Of a DNA stretch of 15,534 bases, positions 1 through 9,004 are shown piece by piece. Both the position numbers and the translations under genes were made by a program. Location of the stretch: assembly GCA_003118195.1 (NCBI GenBank), contig BEXV01001415.1, positions 65,777-81,310 on the forward strand, in the 5' to 3' direction. The first letter of the stretch is position 1; every line of letters starts with the position of its first letter. The notes below the pieces were generated by a model. That model saw only the letters and a list, made by a program, of their open reading frames with translations, was not told where the DNA came from and did no database searches. This DNA is from Hemicentrotus pulcherrimus (lineage: Eukaryota > Echinodermata > Echinoidea > Camarodonta > Strongylocentrotidae).

Positions 1-2
1 GC

Positions 3-44
3 GAGTTTGAGGTTGTGCGAGTGTGTGATTGGGAGGGAATGTAA
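3..44 (+). CDS. Possible C-terminal codons of a plus-strand gene entering from the left
   Basis: Frame 3 is open from the window edge and reads EFEVVRVCDWEGM, then TAA at 42-44. The stretch is GC-richer than what follows, its residue mix is protein-like, and an AATAAA lies 204 bp downstream. Fourteen codons cannot prove coding. I do not recognise a family. It could equally be non-coding. Confidence 0.25.
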   Translation, partial: EFEVVRVCDWEGM

Positions 45-247
45 AATGTATAGCTTCTTCTAAGGTTATTTTGATTGTACTTTTTTTCTTTCACGTAGCA
101 GTTCATGATCATGTTTAATTTGAGATTTTTCTATGTTAATTATTTATTGATTGATGTTATTTATGTTTAGTGTTTTATATTGAAGATCTTGATTTTTGTA
201 TTACTTACTGTAATCATTCTTTTAAATGGGAATTTTATGAGGAAGGA

Positions 248-253
248 AATAAA
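248..253 (+). promoter_or_regulatory. Candidate polyadenylation signal of the left-edge gene
   Basis: AATAAA follows an AT-rich stretch after the possible stop codon at 42-44. The sequence from 45 to about 270 would then be a short 3' UTR. AATAAA is common by chance in DNA this AT-rich, so support is weak. Confidence 0.25.
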
Positions 254-733
254 ATATCATTTAAAACAAAAATCATTCACCTTTAGACGGAAATGAACAC
301 GTTCCAAATTTTGCTGTCGCTTGTGTGAACTCGTGGGAAAGAGGTCTCTGGTGTTATTTATAAGCCCTATTTTTTAGTATTTTTCTCGGAGTGCAAGTTT
401 TTCTTTTTTCTCTATTACTTCATGATGGGATGTTGAAAGCAAATATATATAAGCCTAAGACAAATTTTGGTCGATCACGTGTGTGACTATTCGAAAAGGG
501 CGTTTTAAAACGGTGGCGAATCCCGGGGATCAAAAGCCCCCACCTCCGTCAAATCCAATCTGTCATAGCTTATAGGTTAACATAAGGTATAAGAAAATGT
601 ATCACCGGTTTTTTCTTTCTTGTCCCGACGGTTATCATAAACCGCAAAAGGCACCACTTAAAATGTGATGAACTTTTTTGGGTTTTTTTTTTTTTTGCCT
701 GTTTGAGAATTTTAAACGTATACCCTCCTGTCA
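254..733. other. No gene seen; small fold-backs
   Basis: Non-coding by eye. It includes a GC-richer patch at about 505-555 with CCCGGGG and GCCCCC, and a small hairpin, CGGTTATCATAAACCG, near 630-645. A T-run at about 682-696 leads into the acceptor-like site of the orphan open stretch. Confidence 0.5.
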
Positions 734-905
734 GAGAATCCTAGATCCAATACTGAAAATGTTAAAAAGTGGCTGGCAAAAGTTGAATATTTGTGGAATA
801 AGTCTTTTCATAAAAAGAGTCTGAATCATGAGGATTGGGATGTTCTATTCCTACTTAATCAATTAAAATGGCCTGGTGGTATTTGCTATCAGGATAACAG
901 AAGAT
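734..905 (+). CDS. Orphan exon-like open stretch, unknown protein
   Basis: The frame is open from 716 to 913, with a stop at 914-916. A T-rich tract and CCCTCCTGTCAG|AGAATC form a good acceptor at 734, and GAT|GTAGGT at 906 is a fair donor. The peptide includes NTENVKKWLAKVEYLWNKSF, then HKKSLNHEDWDVLFLLNQLK and WPGGICYQDNRR. Four Trp in about 55 residues and a regular charged/hydrophobic pattern look like real protein rather than chance AT-rich translation. No partner exon was found nearby and I do not recognise the family. It may be an exon of the gene entering from the left, a pseudogene piece, or part of an old transposon. Confidence 0.35.
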
Positions 906-916
906 GTAGGTTCTAA

Positions 917-2080
917 TCCCCTTCGTTCGAAAGTAATGATCCTTGCTACAGATCGTAGAGCCAATCTCGACATTTGAGTAACAGCAGCATTCTCGTATAC
1001 ATGTAAAGATTAACTTAAATGGAAATATGACTATTTCACCAGATTAGAAAGTAATCAAATTGCAGTACAGTATCAATAACTTTCATCCATACACAGTTAC
1101 TGGTAAATTGATTTCAAAATAGCTTCATGCAGAAAATTACATATATGTTGTTGCAGAATGAACTTAATATTCTACTCGCGTATCAACTTAGCTTTAAACA
1201 CAGTAAATCGTCAACAAAAAATGTTACTGTATGTCAATAATATTAAAAGCTGTTAAGTTAAAGGAATAAAGAGATATAACTTACCACACCATGCAGTTTT
1301 ATTCTGTCAGGTCGTGTAGGACTTCAGGCGAAATCGCCTTTATTTTCTGCAGAAGTTTTTCTTGTGTTCAGTGACAATTACATACCCCATGAAAATAAGC
1401 AAAGATTATCGATCGCTCTGATCGATAGTCCAAGGAGCAGATCAATGATTGACAAAGGAATCACATTGCAGTAAAATGAAAGTAAAACCATGTAGCATCT
1501 TTACTCGCTTCATCACTCACGCAAATCCGATTGCATTATTAACTCAACCATTCTCCTCATCAATATGATGTGACTTTCGTTGAGGTTCTGTTTTACAAAC
1601 AAAAGAGGCAAACAAAACTCCCTCTGCATGTATACTTGCAATGGTTCACTCATCCTGTATTTGTATCACATTTCTGTATTTATATCAACACTCTTTCACT
1701 TAAATCTGTCCTCTATTAAATTGCTACTATACGGGATTATGCGACATTATTATGCTACGCTGTTAATTTGGAACACCAATCCAGCCAGGTATACGGATCC
1801 AGAATTTCCCATTAAAATTTAAGGGGCGAGGTGGTAATAAAAAAGATGCAAAAATCCACAGGGAGCTTGAAGTTTCTAATTATCATGCATCAGTATTCTC
1901 AATTTTAAGAGAATATTGATGGATTCGAAAGTATACACCAGAAGTGTTCTCTCCCACTGTTAACATATCTGAATGATTAAATAAAACAAATGTTTTCCAT
2001 GACGCACAAATGACATTAATTTTGAAAGAAAAGTGATTGATGATAATATGACAACCTTCCCTAGTCTTCCCGAGTCAGAC
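917..2080. other. No gene seen
   Basis: AT-rich sequence without convincing coding signals. The open frame at 1580-1822 (80 codons) has no splice context or family resemblance. Two short perfect hairpins occur: AGGCGA-AA-TCGCCT near 1326 and TATCGATC-GCTCT-GATCGATA near 1408. A donor-like GTG|GTAAGTTAT reads on the minus strand near 1280 but no exon could be built on it. Confidence 0.5.
1888..1921. repeat. 13-bp hairpin
   Basis: CATCAGTATTCTC, an 8-nt AT loop, then GAGAATATTGATG: 12 of 13 pairs plus one wobble. It is an isolated fold-back in otherwise featureless AT-rich DNA. Confidence 0.7.
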
Positions 2081-2480
2081 TTCACTGCCAGACACTATTA
2101 AGTGACCGACTGACTTCATTTTTTTTCTTTGGTAATAGCATACATAAAATGAGCTGTAAAAGGTACATGAGCACTTGTCTACACAAATAACCCACTTCTT
2201 GCAATGGCCCAAATTTCAACTGATTGAATCTTTGCGCAGCACAAAACGTACACCATTCGGTACAAGGGTCTGAAAATTAGACTATTTACTAAAAAGATTG
2301 CATCCCTAAAGTCAATTCGACAACTAACGGTCGTTATTTTACCACAAAAAGACATTTTAAAGCCCTTTTGTTTTGAGGGAAGTTCTGAATTAGTATTATC
2401 TTTCAAATGCCAACAAAATGAAAAGGTTAAAACCTTTTCATTTTGTTGGCCTGCTAATGGAACATACATGTAGTACCCTT
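2081..2480 (+). repeat. Dispersed repeat A, copy 1
   Basis: This ~400-bp stretch matches 4237-4590 in the same orientation. Shared landmarks are CAGACACTATT, AAAATGAGCTGTAAA, CAATAACCCACTTCTTG-like, GATTGAATCTTTGCGCAGCA, GTCTGAAAATTAGACTAT and TCTTTCAAATGC. It carries a perfect inverted repeat near its right end that copy 2 lacks. No coding sequence is evident; the open frame at 2179-2469 on the minus strand is not kept in copy 2. It may be an unnamed non-autonomous transposon. Confidence 0.85.
2409..2450. repeat. Perfect 20-bp inverted repeat with 2-nt spacer
   Basis: GCCAACAAAATGAAAAGGTT at 2409-2428 is exactly inverted at 2431-2450, with AA between. It could extrude as a cruciform, or fold as RNA if transcribed, but the tiny loop does not resemble a microRNA precursor. 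It lies inside repeat A copy 1. Confidence 0.95.
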
Positions 2481-2512
2481 AAACAAAGAACTTATACATT
2501 TTCAGACAATGT

Positions 2513-2554
2513 ACCTGTCACATTGCTTCCAAACTTGAAAGCAAGATGACAGGT
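2513..2554. repeat. Imperfect hairpin beside repeat A
   Basis: ACCTGTCACATTGCTT at 2513-2528 is inverted after about ten bases as AAGCAAGATGACAGGT, with 14 of 16 positions pairing. It lies about 30 bp past the right end of repeat A copy 1. No function can be assigned. Confidence 0.75.
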
Positions 2555-3062
2555 GTGCGGTGACTAGCAATCTTATAACATTTCACCTCTTCTTTTATTT
2601 TTAAAAATTGTTTCAACAAACCATGCACATTTAGTTCACCCTATACTATTCCAAAAAAATAAATAGCTAAACGATATTAATCAATTATTAAAACATCAAA
2701 ATCACTCATATTAATCATATTGCAGTATCTATATGGCTGCAGGTATGTTACACTCGGTATGTTACACTCAGTTTTATGTCTGACATAAAATACAATGATC
2801 ATAATCCCATGAAATTTCTCCTCTATTACCTTTTCACTTCGAAAGATGAATACCTCATCCGAATCGTAAATTACTTATTACATCCTAGGAAATTAAAAAA
2901 ATTGCTATAACAAAAATACGAATTTAAAGATCCAGAGGCAAGGTTCTAAGCTCATTTGTAAATAATTGTCTAGTTTTAATCTAACTTATATAATTAAAAA
3001 TCAGTTTTATCTGTGTAGTATACTGGAGGAACACCTATTGCTTTTAAACATGGGATATATAT
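2555..3062. other. No gene seen
   Basis: AT-rich non-coding sequence. Apart from the small duplication and hairpin at 2742-2790 nothing stands out on either strand. Confidence 0.5.
2742..2790. repeat. 14-bp direct duplication next to a 9-bp hairpin
   Basis: GGTATGTTACACTC occurs twice head to tail (2742-2755 and 2756-2769). It is followed by TTTTATGTC, one base, and its exact inverse (2772-2790). Probably a simple local duplication. Confidence 0.85.
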
Positions 3063-3080
3063 AGAGAGAGAGAAAGAGAA

Positions 3081-3137
<57 letters not shown>

Positions 3138-3139
3138 GG
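3063..3139 (+). repeat. GA microsatellite
   Basis: About 77 bp of mostly uninterrupted AG/GA with a few AAAG and GC interruptions. It creates a spurious Ser-Leu-rich open frame on the minus strand at 2994-3215, which I do not treat as a gene. Confidence 0.97.
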
Positions 3140-3160
3140 TGGGGGAGGGGGTGGGGTGTT
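3128..3160 (+). repeat. G-rich tract, possible G-quadruplex
   Basis: At the right edge of the GA tract there are four G runs of three to five bases (GGG, GGGGG, GGGGG, GGGG) with short spacers. The composition fits a G-quadruplex, but there is no gene context to give it a role. Confidence 0.55.
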
Positions 3161-4236
3161 GCGTTCTAATTTTCTTCCAGCAGGAGACCCAAAATGAACA
3201 CACATCTTGTTTCAATTTTCGGATAATGTAATCACACCTTGATGAGTAAGCCTATATCTGAGCCATTTATTAAATTCATGTCATTTGATTATGCATTTGT
3301 TTTTAAAATTATCAATGTCAGATAATCACTGAACATGCATTGAGTTTGTATATTACAATATTTTCACATTTATGCAGGTTGTAATACTGGCTAAATATCA
3401 AATTTCTTATCCAAAAAAAGGAAGAAAACGGAATGGTTTACGCGGGGGTTTACACAAGAATTGAATATATTCAAATAAAAGCGATCAAACTTCAGCATCT
3501 GCTATACTAACAGTGATTTCCCTTTCATTATAATTTTGTTTGCATAGATCTCATCATGAAATGTTAGTGTTTACTCTAGTAAGATCACAAAATAGGGAAG
3601 ATGATGAGCATTGATTCATTAAGTTACATGTATGGTTAATGTTGGACTGCGATGCATCGCGATGGTACATAACAGCTATACAAAACAAATAATATTCTTG
3701 TTCATTTTGAAAAAGTTTTGAATGAAAACGCAGCCTAAATAATTTCTTCTGATTCCTTTGTGATTCCTTCCTACATAAATGTCTTTTGCATGTTAACTTT
3801 TAAAGGTGATATTTATTACTGGGCATGCCACTGCAATGTGAAATAAACTGTTTAGAAGGTGTTTGAATAGTTGATCATCAAGATAACCAAAATCATAGGC
3901 TAACAACACATTGATAAAATCTTCATGAAAATCACAATGAAAAGCACAGCGCATAGATTTATTATGTGTGTAAAACAGCACAAATATGTGGCATCAAAAA
4001 TTTGGTTCAAGCTGTTAAAATCATTTAGAATATGATTTTATTTCAAGCGCATGACAATGGTGTCAGGATTTTCTTCCACAGCAAAAAGGGCGATGAAGCC
4101 TATCTCAAGAAACTATGTCCCTTTTGCAACCAACATCAAATTCTGTAGAACTTTGCAGAAATTATGAATATGTCATGTATGCCCTATTTGGGAAATTTAA
4201 ACGTTAGCAGTGTCATAATATTCAAATTACTTACTA
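3161..4236. other. No gene seen
   Basis: AT-rich non-coding sequence between the G-rich tract and repeat A copy 2. The minus-strand frame at 3793-3981 (62 codons) lacks any coding or splice support. Confidence 0.5.
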
Positions 4237-4590
4237 GGCTTTACTGTCAGACACTATTGAGTGACTGACTGGCTTTATTTCTTCTTTGGTAATAACATAG
4301 ATAAAATGAGCTGTAAAGGGTACAAGAGCATTTGTCTACATCAATAACCCACTTCTTGTAATGGCTAAAATTAAACTGATTGAATCTTTGCGCAGCATGA
4401 CCATTCGGTACAATGGTCTGAAAATTAGACTATAACTTACTGGCTTTATGGCTCTTAAGTCGATTTGACAACTAATAGTCGTTATTTTCCCACTTGAAGA
4501 CATTTTCAAGCCCCCTATTTTTTAGGGAAGTTCTTAATTATCTTTCAAATGCTGTTGGAATTTAACCTTTTTGTTGTAGTACCTTTAAAG
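4237..4590 (+). repeat. Dispersed repeat A, copy 2
   Basis: Second copy of the element at 2081-2480, shorter through several deletions: the ACAAAACGTAC segment and the left arm of the hairpin are missing. It ends with TTTTTGTTGTAGTACCTTTAAAG, matching the end of copy 1, and the 257-bp MITE begins a few bases later. Confidence 0.85.
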
Positions 4591-4596
4591 TATGTT

Positions 4597-4853
4597 ATGC
4601 TTAGTTCACACCGATGCCGATTGCCGCGCTTTAAAATCGGCGATCAATGCGGCTTCATTTTTTCAAAAAATCTCACGATCTCCTAAGATAGTTTTTTAAA
4701 AAATGGCGCTCTTGTCGAATATCCTTAATTGCTCAAAGCTTTCTCACGCTCTATTACGGTCTTTACGCTTTAATTAAGCTTTGTTACGCTTTGCCGCCGC
4801 TTTGCTCGCCGATTTAATGCGCCATCAATGCGGCGTCAGTGTGAACTTAGCAT
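4597..4853. mobile_element. 257-bp MITE with ~56-bp inverted ends
   Basis: The left end ATGCTTAGTTCACACCGATG pairs with a right end that reads ATGCTAAGTTCACACTGACG on the other strand. Similarity continues through an AAATCGGCGA block to about 56 bp. The element is GC-richer than its surroundings, and its middle repeats TTACGCTTT-like words. No reading frame or clear target duplication is seen. It directly abuts the end of dispersed repeat copy 2. Confidence 0.8.
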
Positions 4854-5489
4854 CAGTAAGGTAGTAAAGTAAGGTAATTTAATTCATCACAAAGAAAAAC
4901 ATCTTCATTCTGCAAATCAAAATACTCAATATAAACAAGAATGATTGATAAGTATTAGAAATTCATATTTCCATTTATTTAATGAGAATTTTATTTTCAC
5001 ACAATTTTCATGTCAAAAGCTAAAACAGCTTAAATCATACATGGAAACAAGAAGTGGAGCAAAAAAAATATATGCTTGACAATTTGTACAATTAATTGCC
5101 TTTTGGCATGATATATATTGAACCATCCATACATTACTTCATGTATCTGTCTTCATCTATACATACCACTAAGTCGACTCAAAGGACCGGTCAAACATTA
5201 TATGACTACAACAAGTAAAAACAATATAAAGACCATGATACACAGTAATAAAAGGTAGGCTCTCAAGTCAAATAAAAAGTAATTTAAAACATATAAATAT
5301 CCTTGCCGTATTCAGAGATAAACTTACCAATATTTGGTATTAATAATAACAAGATGAAGGTATTTTATAAATGCCCTGTATGTGATAAAGCTGATAAGTG
5401 TTCTCATTTATGTGATTTTTTTTTTGTTTAAATCAATGCTTATTTAAGACCTCACACTGATTAATAAGCATATAACCACAATACATGTA
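4854..5489. other. No gene seen
   Basis: AT-rich spacer between the 257-bp MITE and the 1.74-kb tandem duplication. No exon, RNA gene or repeat partner was recognised. Confidence 0.5.
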
Positions 5490-7178
5490 TAGAATATCAT
5501 AGATAAAAGATAGCTTCCAAAAAATGATGGCGATAATTTGGTGGTAGTAGCAAAAACAATAATACAATATTGCATATATAAATGGCTAACAAATAAATAT
5601 CTATTTGTTATCATACTATTAACATGGAAGACAGGCTCTAAAACTGGCATTACAAATCACAAAATCAAAATGTGTTGTATTGGGTCTCCAAGAAATTATC
5701 AGATGTTTACTTTGCTTGTTTGACAAGACTTTCATCCTTTGCCTGACTTTACTTTCCATATTAAAAAGGAATTAATCTCTTACTCAGTACACATTCTGTT
5801 GAAAAATTGCACAGGTATTGAAAGAGTAAAATTTGCAATTCTTTATTTTCTCTTTGTGTAAACTATAAAGGCAAGTGAAAGGGCATGCTAAAACAATATA
5901 CATATCAAATTGACTAGCTTCTGGGGCTATAAATACTTGTCCACACAACACAATGTAGGACACACTGCATGCAGTATTCACAGCAAAATTAAAACTTTCA
6001 TCACTGAATAAAAAATACTATAATTAACTCTGAAGAAAAATTATTAAAAAGTTTACAAAGAAACTTTGGCAGAATCGGTTGATTTGATTATCAGGATTTT
6101 TCAAAAATTTCAGAACATGCTTTTTGTGCAGAGTACAGTTCAATCGCTTTAACAAGTGACAATAACATTATCTAACTAAAGCTTTTATAAAGCCATTCAC
6201 ATATCTGGGCAAGAGTAAACATATTGCAACAAAAAACAGCTTTTAATGCCTCACAAAGAAAAAGGTACATGAAATTGGCAAGCTTTACTTCTATCTACCA
6301 CACACTTAGAAACAGCACTGAGGTTTCATTGATGCATATAACAACCATTAGCCTCTTATAGGACTAAGGTGTATACACTCCACCTTTAGTATGGTATTAA
6401 CACCCTTACATGATCCGATATATGTCTACATGTAATAAAAGTCTAAAAGCTAATATTCAGTCTGACAGGCATGAGCACTATGCAAGAACCCACTGTTATC
6501 ATTATTATTATTATAGCAATGATTTACTATTCTATCATTTCAGAGGTCATGATTCTTCAATTTATTTATTTTTCAAATAAAATGTTGATAATAAATAACT
6601 TTAAAAGTCATGATATATGGCAATTCACATTATCAACATGATTATGTTCCCTTACAAGAACCACGCCTCACAATCCTCAAACAGAATGTCGAACAGTAAT
6701 GGTATTTAAACATTCTGGAAAGAAATCTTGTAATTTTAGTGAAGCATAGGTCAACAGACCAAGGGAGCATAACTAGCTAAAGACTTTGCTGTCATTCATT
6801 TGAAAGCCGGATGCTTTGCAATAACAATTATGATGTACACGTTTCCTACTTGCAAGATTTCCATAATGCACATTATTGTATGCTCATATATAAGCCAGTA
6901 CATTCAAAGAAAACTTTGTTGCGTTTAAGTGAGTTTTTGTTATATTTTTCTTTCATGGCCAGAACCCAAGACAACTTAAACGTACATGTTACAGTGTATA
7001 TTATCATGAAATAAAAACTTGCATTAATGTATAGAAATGCATTAGGTGCTTGAGAAGAATTTGCCATTAAATCACAATACAAAAGAGACACAAGGTCTAA
7101 CCATTAACAAATACTTAGCCACTCTTAAGATTCAATATACTTGAGTAGGATGTAAAAGTCTCAGTTTCATATTGTAGA
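5490..7178. repeat. Tandem segmental duplication, copy 1 (distal to the gene)
   Basis: This copy aligns end to end with 7230-8896, in the same orientation, at an offset of 1740 bp at the left, 1757 in the middle and about 1718 at the right, because of small indels. Most of it is perhaps 75-90% identical by eye. The block at about 6165-6464 is far more similar. Short open stretches (for example the one reading LYLFVIILLTWKTG) shift frame between copies, so I do not call a protein here. On the gene strand it holds AATAAA at 5842-5847. Confidence 0.9.
5842..5847 (-). promoter_or_regulatory. Candidate polyadenylation signal, distal duplicate
   Basis: AATAAA on the gene strand in the same place within copy 1 of the 1.74-kb duplication, in the shared context AATAAAGAA(T/A)TGCAAATT. 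It is followed by ACCTGTGC and TGTGTACTGAG. If used, the 3' UTR would be about 3.1 kb and include both copies. Confidence 0.3.
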
Positions 7179-7229
7179 TAATTTTATGAAGGCAAATTTA
7201 GAAACTTGTGCTCAACGATTAGCATACAA

Positions 7230-8896
7230 ATGCAATACAGAGACAAAATGTAGCTTCCAGAAAATGATGGCCGTAATTCTGTCCTTAACAGTGATAGTAG
7301 CAACAACAATAATATTGCATAAATATGTGACTCCAGACTTATATCTATTTGTTATCATACTATTAACATGGAAGACAGGCTATAAAACTGGCGTTACAAA
7401 GCACAAAATTGAACATTTGTTGAATTGGGTCTCCAAGAAATTATCAGACGTTTCTTACGCTGGTTCGACAAGACTTTCATCCTTTGTCTGACTTTACTTT
7501 TCATATTACAAAGGAGTTAATCTTTTAATCAGTACACCTTTTGTGGAAAATAGCACAGGTACTGAAAGAGTGGAATTTGCATTTCTTTATTTTTTCTTTG
7601 TGTAAATTATAAAGGCAAGTGAATTGGCATGCTATAACAGTATGAACATATATATCTGAAAAGCTTCTGGGTCTATAAATATCTGTCTACACAACACAAC
7701 ATAGGACACAATGCATTATCAGTATTCAAAGTAGAATCAAATCAGATTTTCATCTTCCAATGAAAAATATAATTATTCACATTAAAAACAAAATTATAAA
7801 ATCATTTCAAACAATAATTTTGGCAGAATCAGTTGAGTCGATTATCAAGATTTTGCCAACATTTTCAGAACATGCTTTTTGTGCAGAGTACAATTGAATT
7901 TCTTTGACAAGTGATAATAACATTATCTAACTAAAGCTTTTATAAAGCCATTCACATATCTGGGCAAGAGTAAACATATTGCAACAACAAAAAAAGCTTT
8001 TAATGCCTCACAAAGAAAAAGGTACATAAACTTGGCAAGCTTTACTTCTATCTACCACACACTTAGAAACAGCACTGAGGTTTCATTGATGCATATAACA
8101 ACCATTAGCCTCTTATAGGGCTAAGGTGTATACACTCCACCTTTAGTATGGTATTAACACCCTTACATGATCCGATATATGTCTACATGTAATAAAAGTC
8201 TAAAAGCTAATATTCAACACTCTATAGCAATGATTTACTATTCTATCATTTCAGACGTCATGATTCTTCAATTGGCTTGTTCTTTTATTTGATTTTTAGA
8301 ATAAATAACTTTAAAAATTCATTGCACATGGCAATTTACATTATCAACATGATTATGTTCCCTTACAAGTTCCACTGTAAACATTCCTCAAACAGAATGT
8401 GAAACTAAGTAACAGTATTTTAAAAATCTGGAAAGAAATCTTGTAATTTTAGTGAAGCATAGGTCAGCAGGACAAGGGAGTGCTAACTAGCTAAAATCTA
8501 TGCTGAATGGAATCTACGGCTATTCATTTGAAAGGCAGATGCTCTGCTATAACAATTATGATGTACATGTTTCTTTTCAATAATAATAATGCACATTATT
8601 GTATGCTCATCTACAAGCCATATGATTCAAAGGAAACCTTTGTCACATTTATGTGAGGCTTTTTTTTTTTTTAATTGCCAGCACCCAAGACAACTCAAAT
8701 GTACATGTATATTATCACGAAATATGTATATTATCATGAAATCAAAACTTGCATTTATATAAAGAAATGAAAAGAATTTTTCATTAAGTCACAGTACAAA
8801 AGAGACACATGGTCTTACCATTAACAAATACTCAACCACTTTAAAGGTTCGATATACCTCAGTAGGATGTAAAAGTCTCACTTCTACATTGTACAT
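7230..8896. repeat. Tandem segmental duplication, copy 2 (proximal to the gene)
   Basis: This is the partner of 5490-7178. It ends about 85 bp beyond the LPCAT3-like stop codon, so it probably lies in the 3' UTR or just downstream. Relative to copy 1 it lacks about 46 bp near 8216, including a TTA-rich stretch. It has a duplicated TGTATATTATCA(C/T)GAAAT motif near 8703-8742. AATAAA on the gene strand is at 7586-7591, matching the position of the signal in copy 1. Confidence 0.9.
7586..7591 (-). promoter_or_regulatory. Candidate polyadenylation signal, proximal
   Basis: AATAAA on the gene strand, about 1.39 kb after the stop codon. A GT-containing stretch (ACCTGTGC, then GGTGTACTG) follows within 20-60 nt, as expected downstream of a cleavage site. 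Other A-rich hexamers occur between here and the stop, such as AATAAA near 8284, so this choice is an inference. Confidence 0.35.
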
Positions 8897-8979
8897 AAGA
8901 AGGTGATACACTCAACACTAGATATGTTAAATCCATTTTGGGAGCTGGAATGACTCTCTCTGATGTCTTTCAATATCCT

Positions 8980-9004
8980 TCACTCACTCTTAGCAGTCTG
9001 AGAT
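8980..9004 (-). CDS. LPCAT3: LPCAT3-like exon G, C-terminus and stop
   Basis: The acceptor is TTTATTTTAG|ATCTCAG. The 25 coding nt complete the split Gln codon and add SQTAKSE, then TGA. The 3' UTR continues toward lower coordinates. The exon is short, so support rests on phase, the good acceptor, and a tail of the expected length with Lys at -3. Another terminal exon is possible if this acceptor is not used. Confidence 0.7.

Noticed and set aside
1270..1370. Minus-strand stretch reading QEKLLQKIKAISPEVLHDLTE then stop, followed by a strong GTG|GTAAGT donor
   Set aside because: The stop comes before the donor in that frame, a stop lies just upstream, and no convincing acceptor or partner exon was found.
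2409..2450. MicroRNA precursor at the perfect inverted repeat
   Set aside because: A 20-bp stem with a 2-nt loop is too short and tight for a microRNA hairpin, and it lies in a dispersed repeat.
2994..3215. Minus-strand open frame rich in Ser-Leu repeats
   Set aside because: It is the translation of the GA microsatellite and has no other support.
7186..7491. 101-codon plus-strand open frame with a hydrophobic stretch
   Set aside because: It lies in the 1.74-kb duplication. The matching region of the other copy is frame-shifted and only about 20 residues are shared, so no protein is being maintained.
5490..8896. Two LTRs of a retrotransposon
   Set aside because: The two copies are almost adjacent with no internal coding region, primer-binding site or polypurine tract. 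They form a simple tandem duplication.
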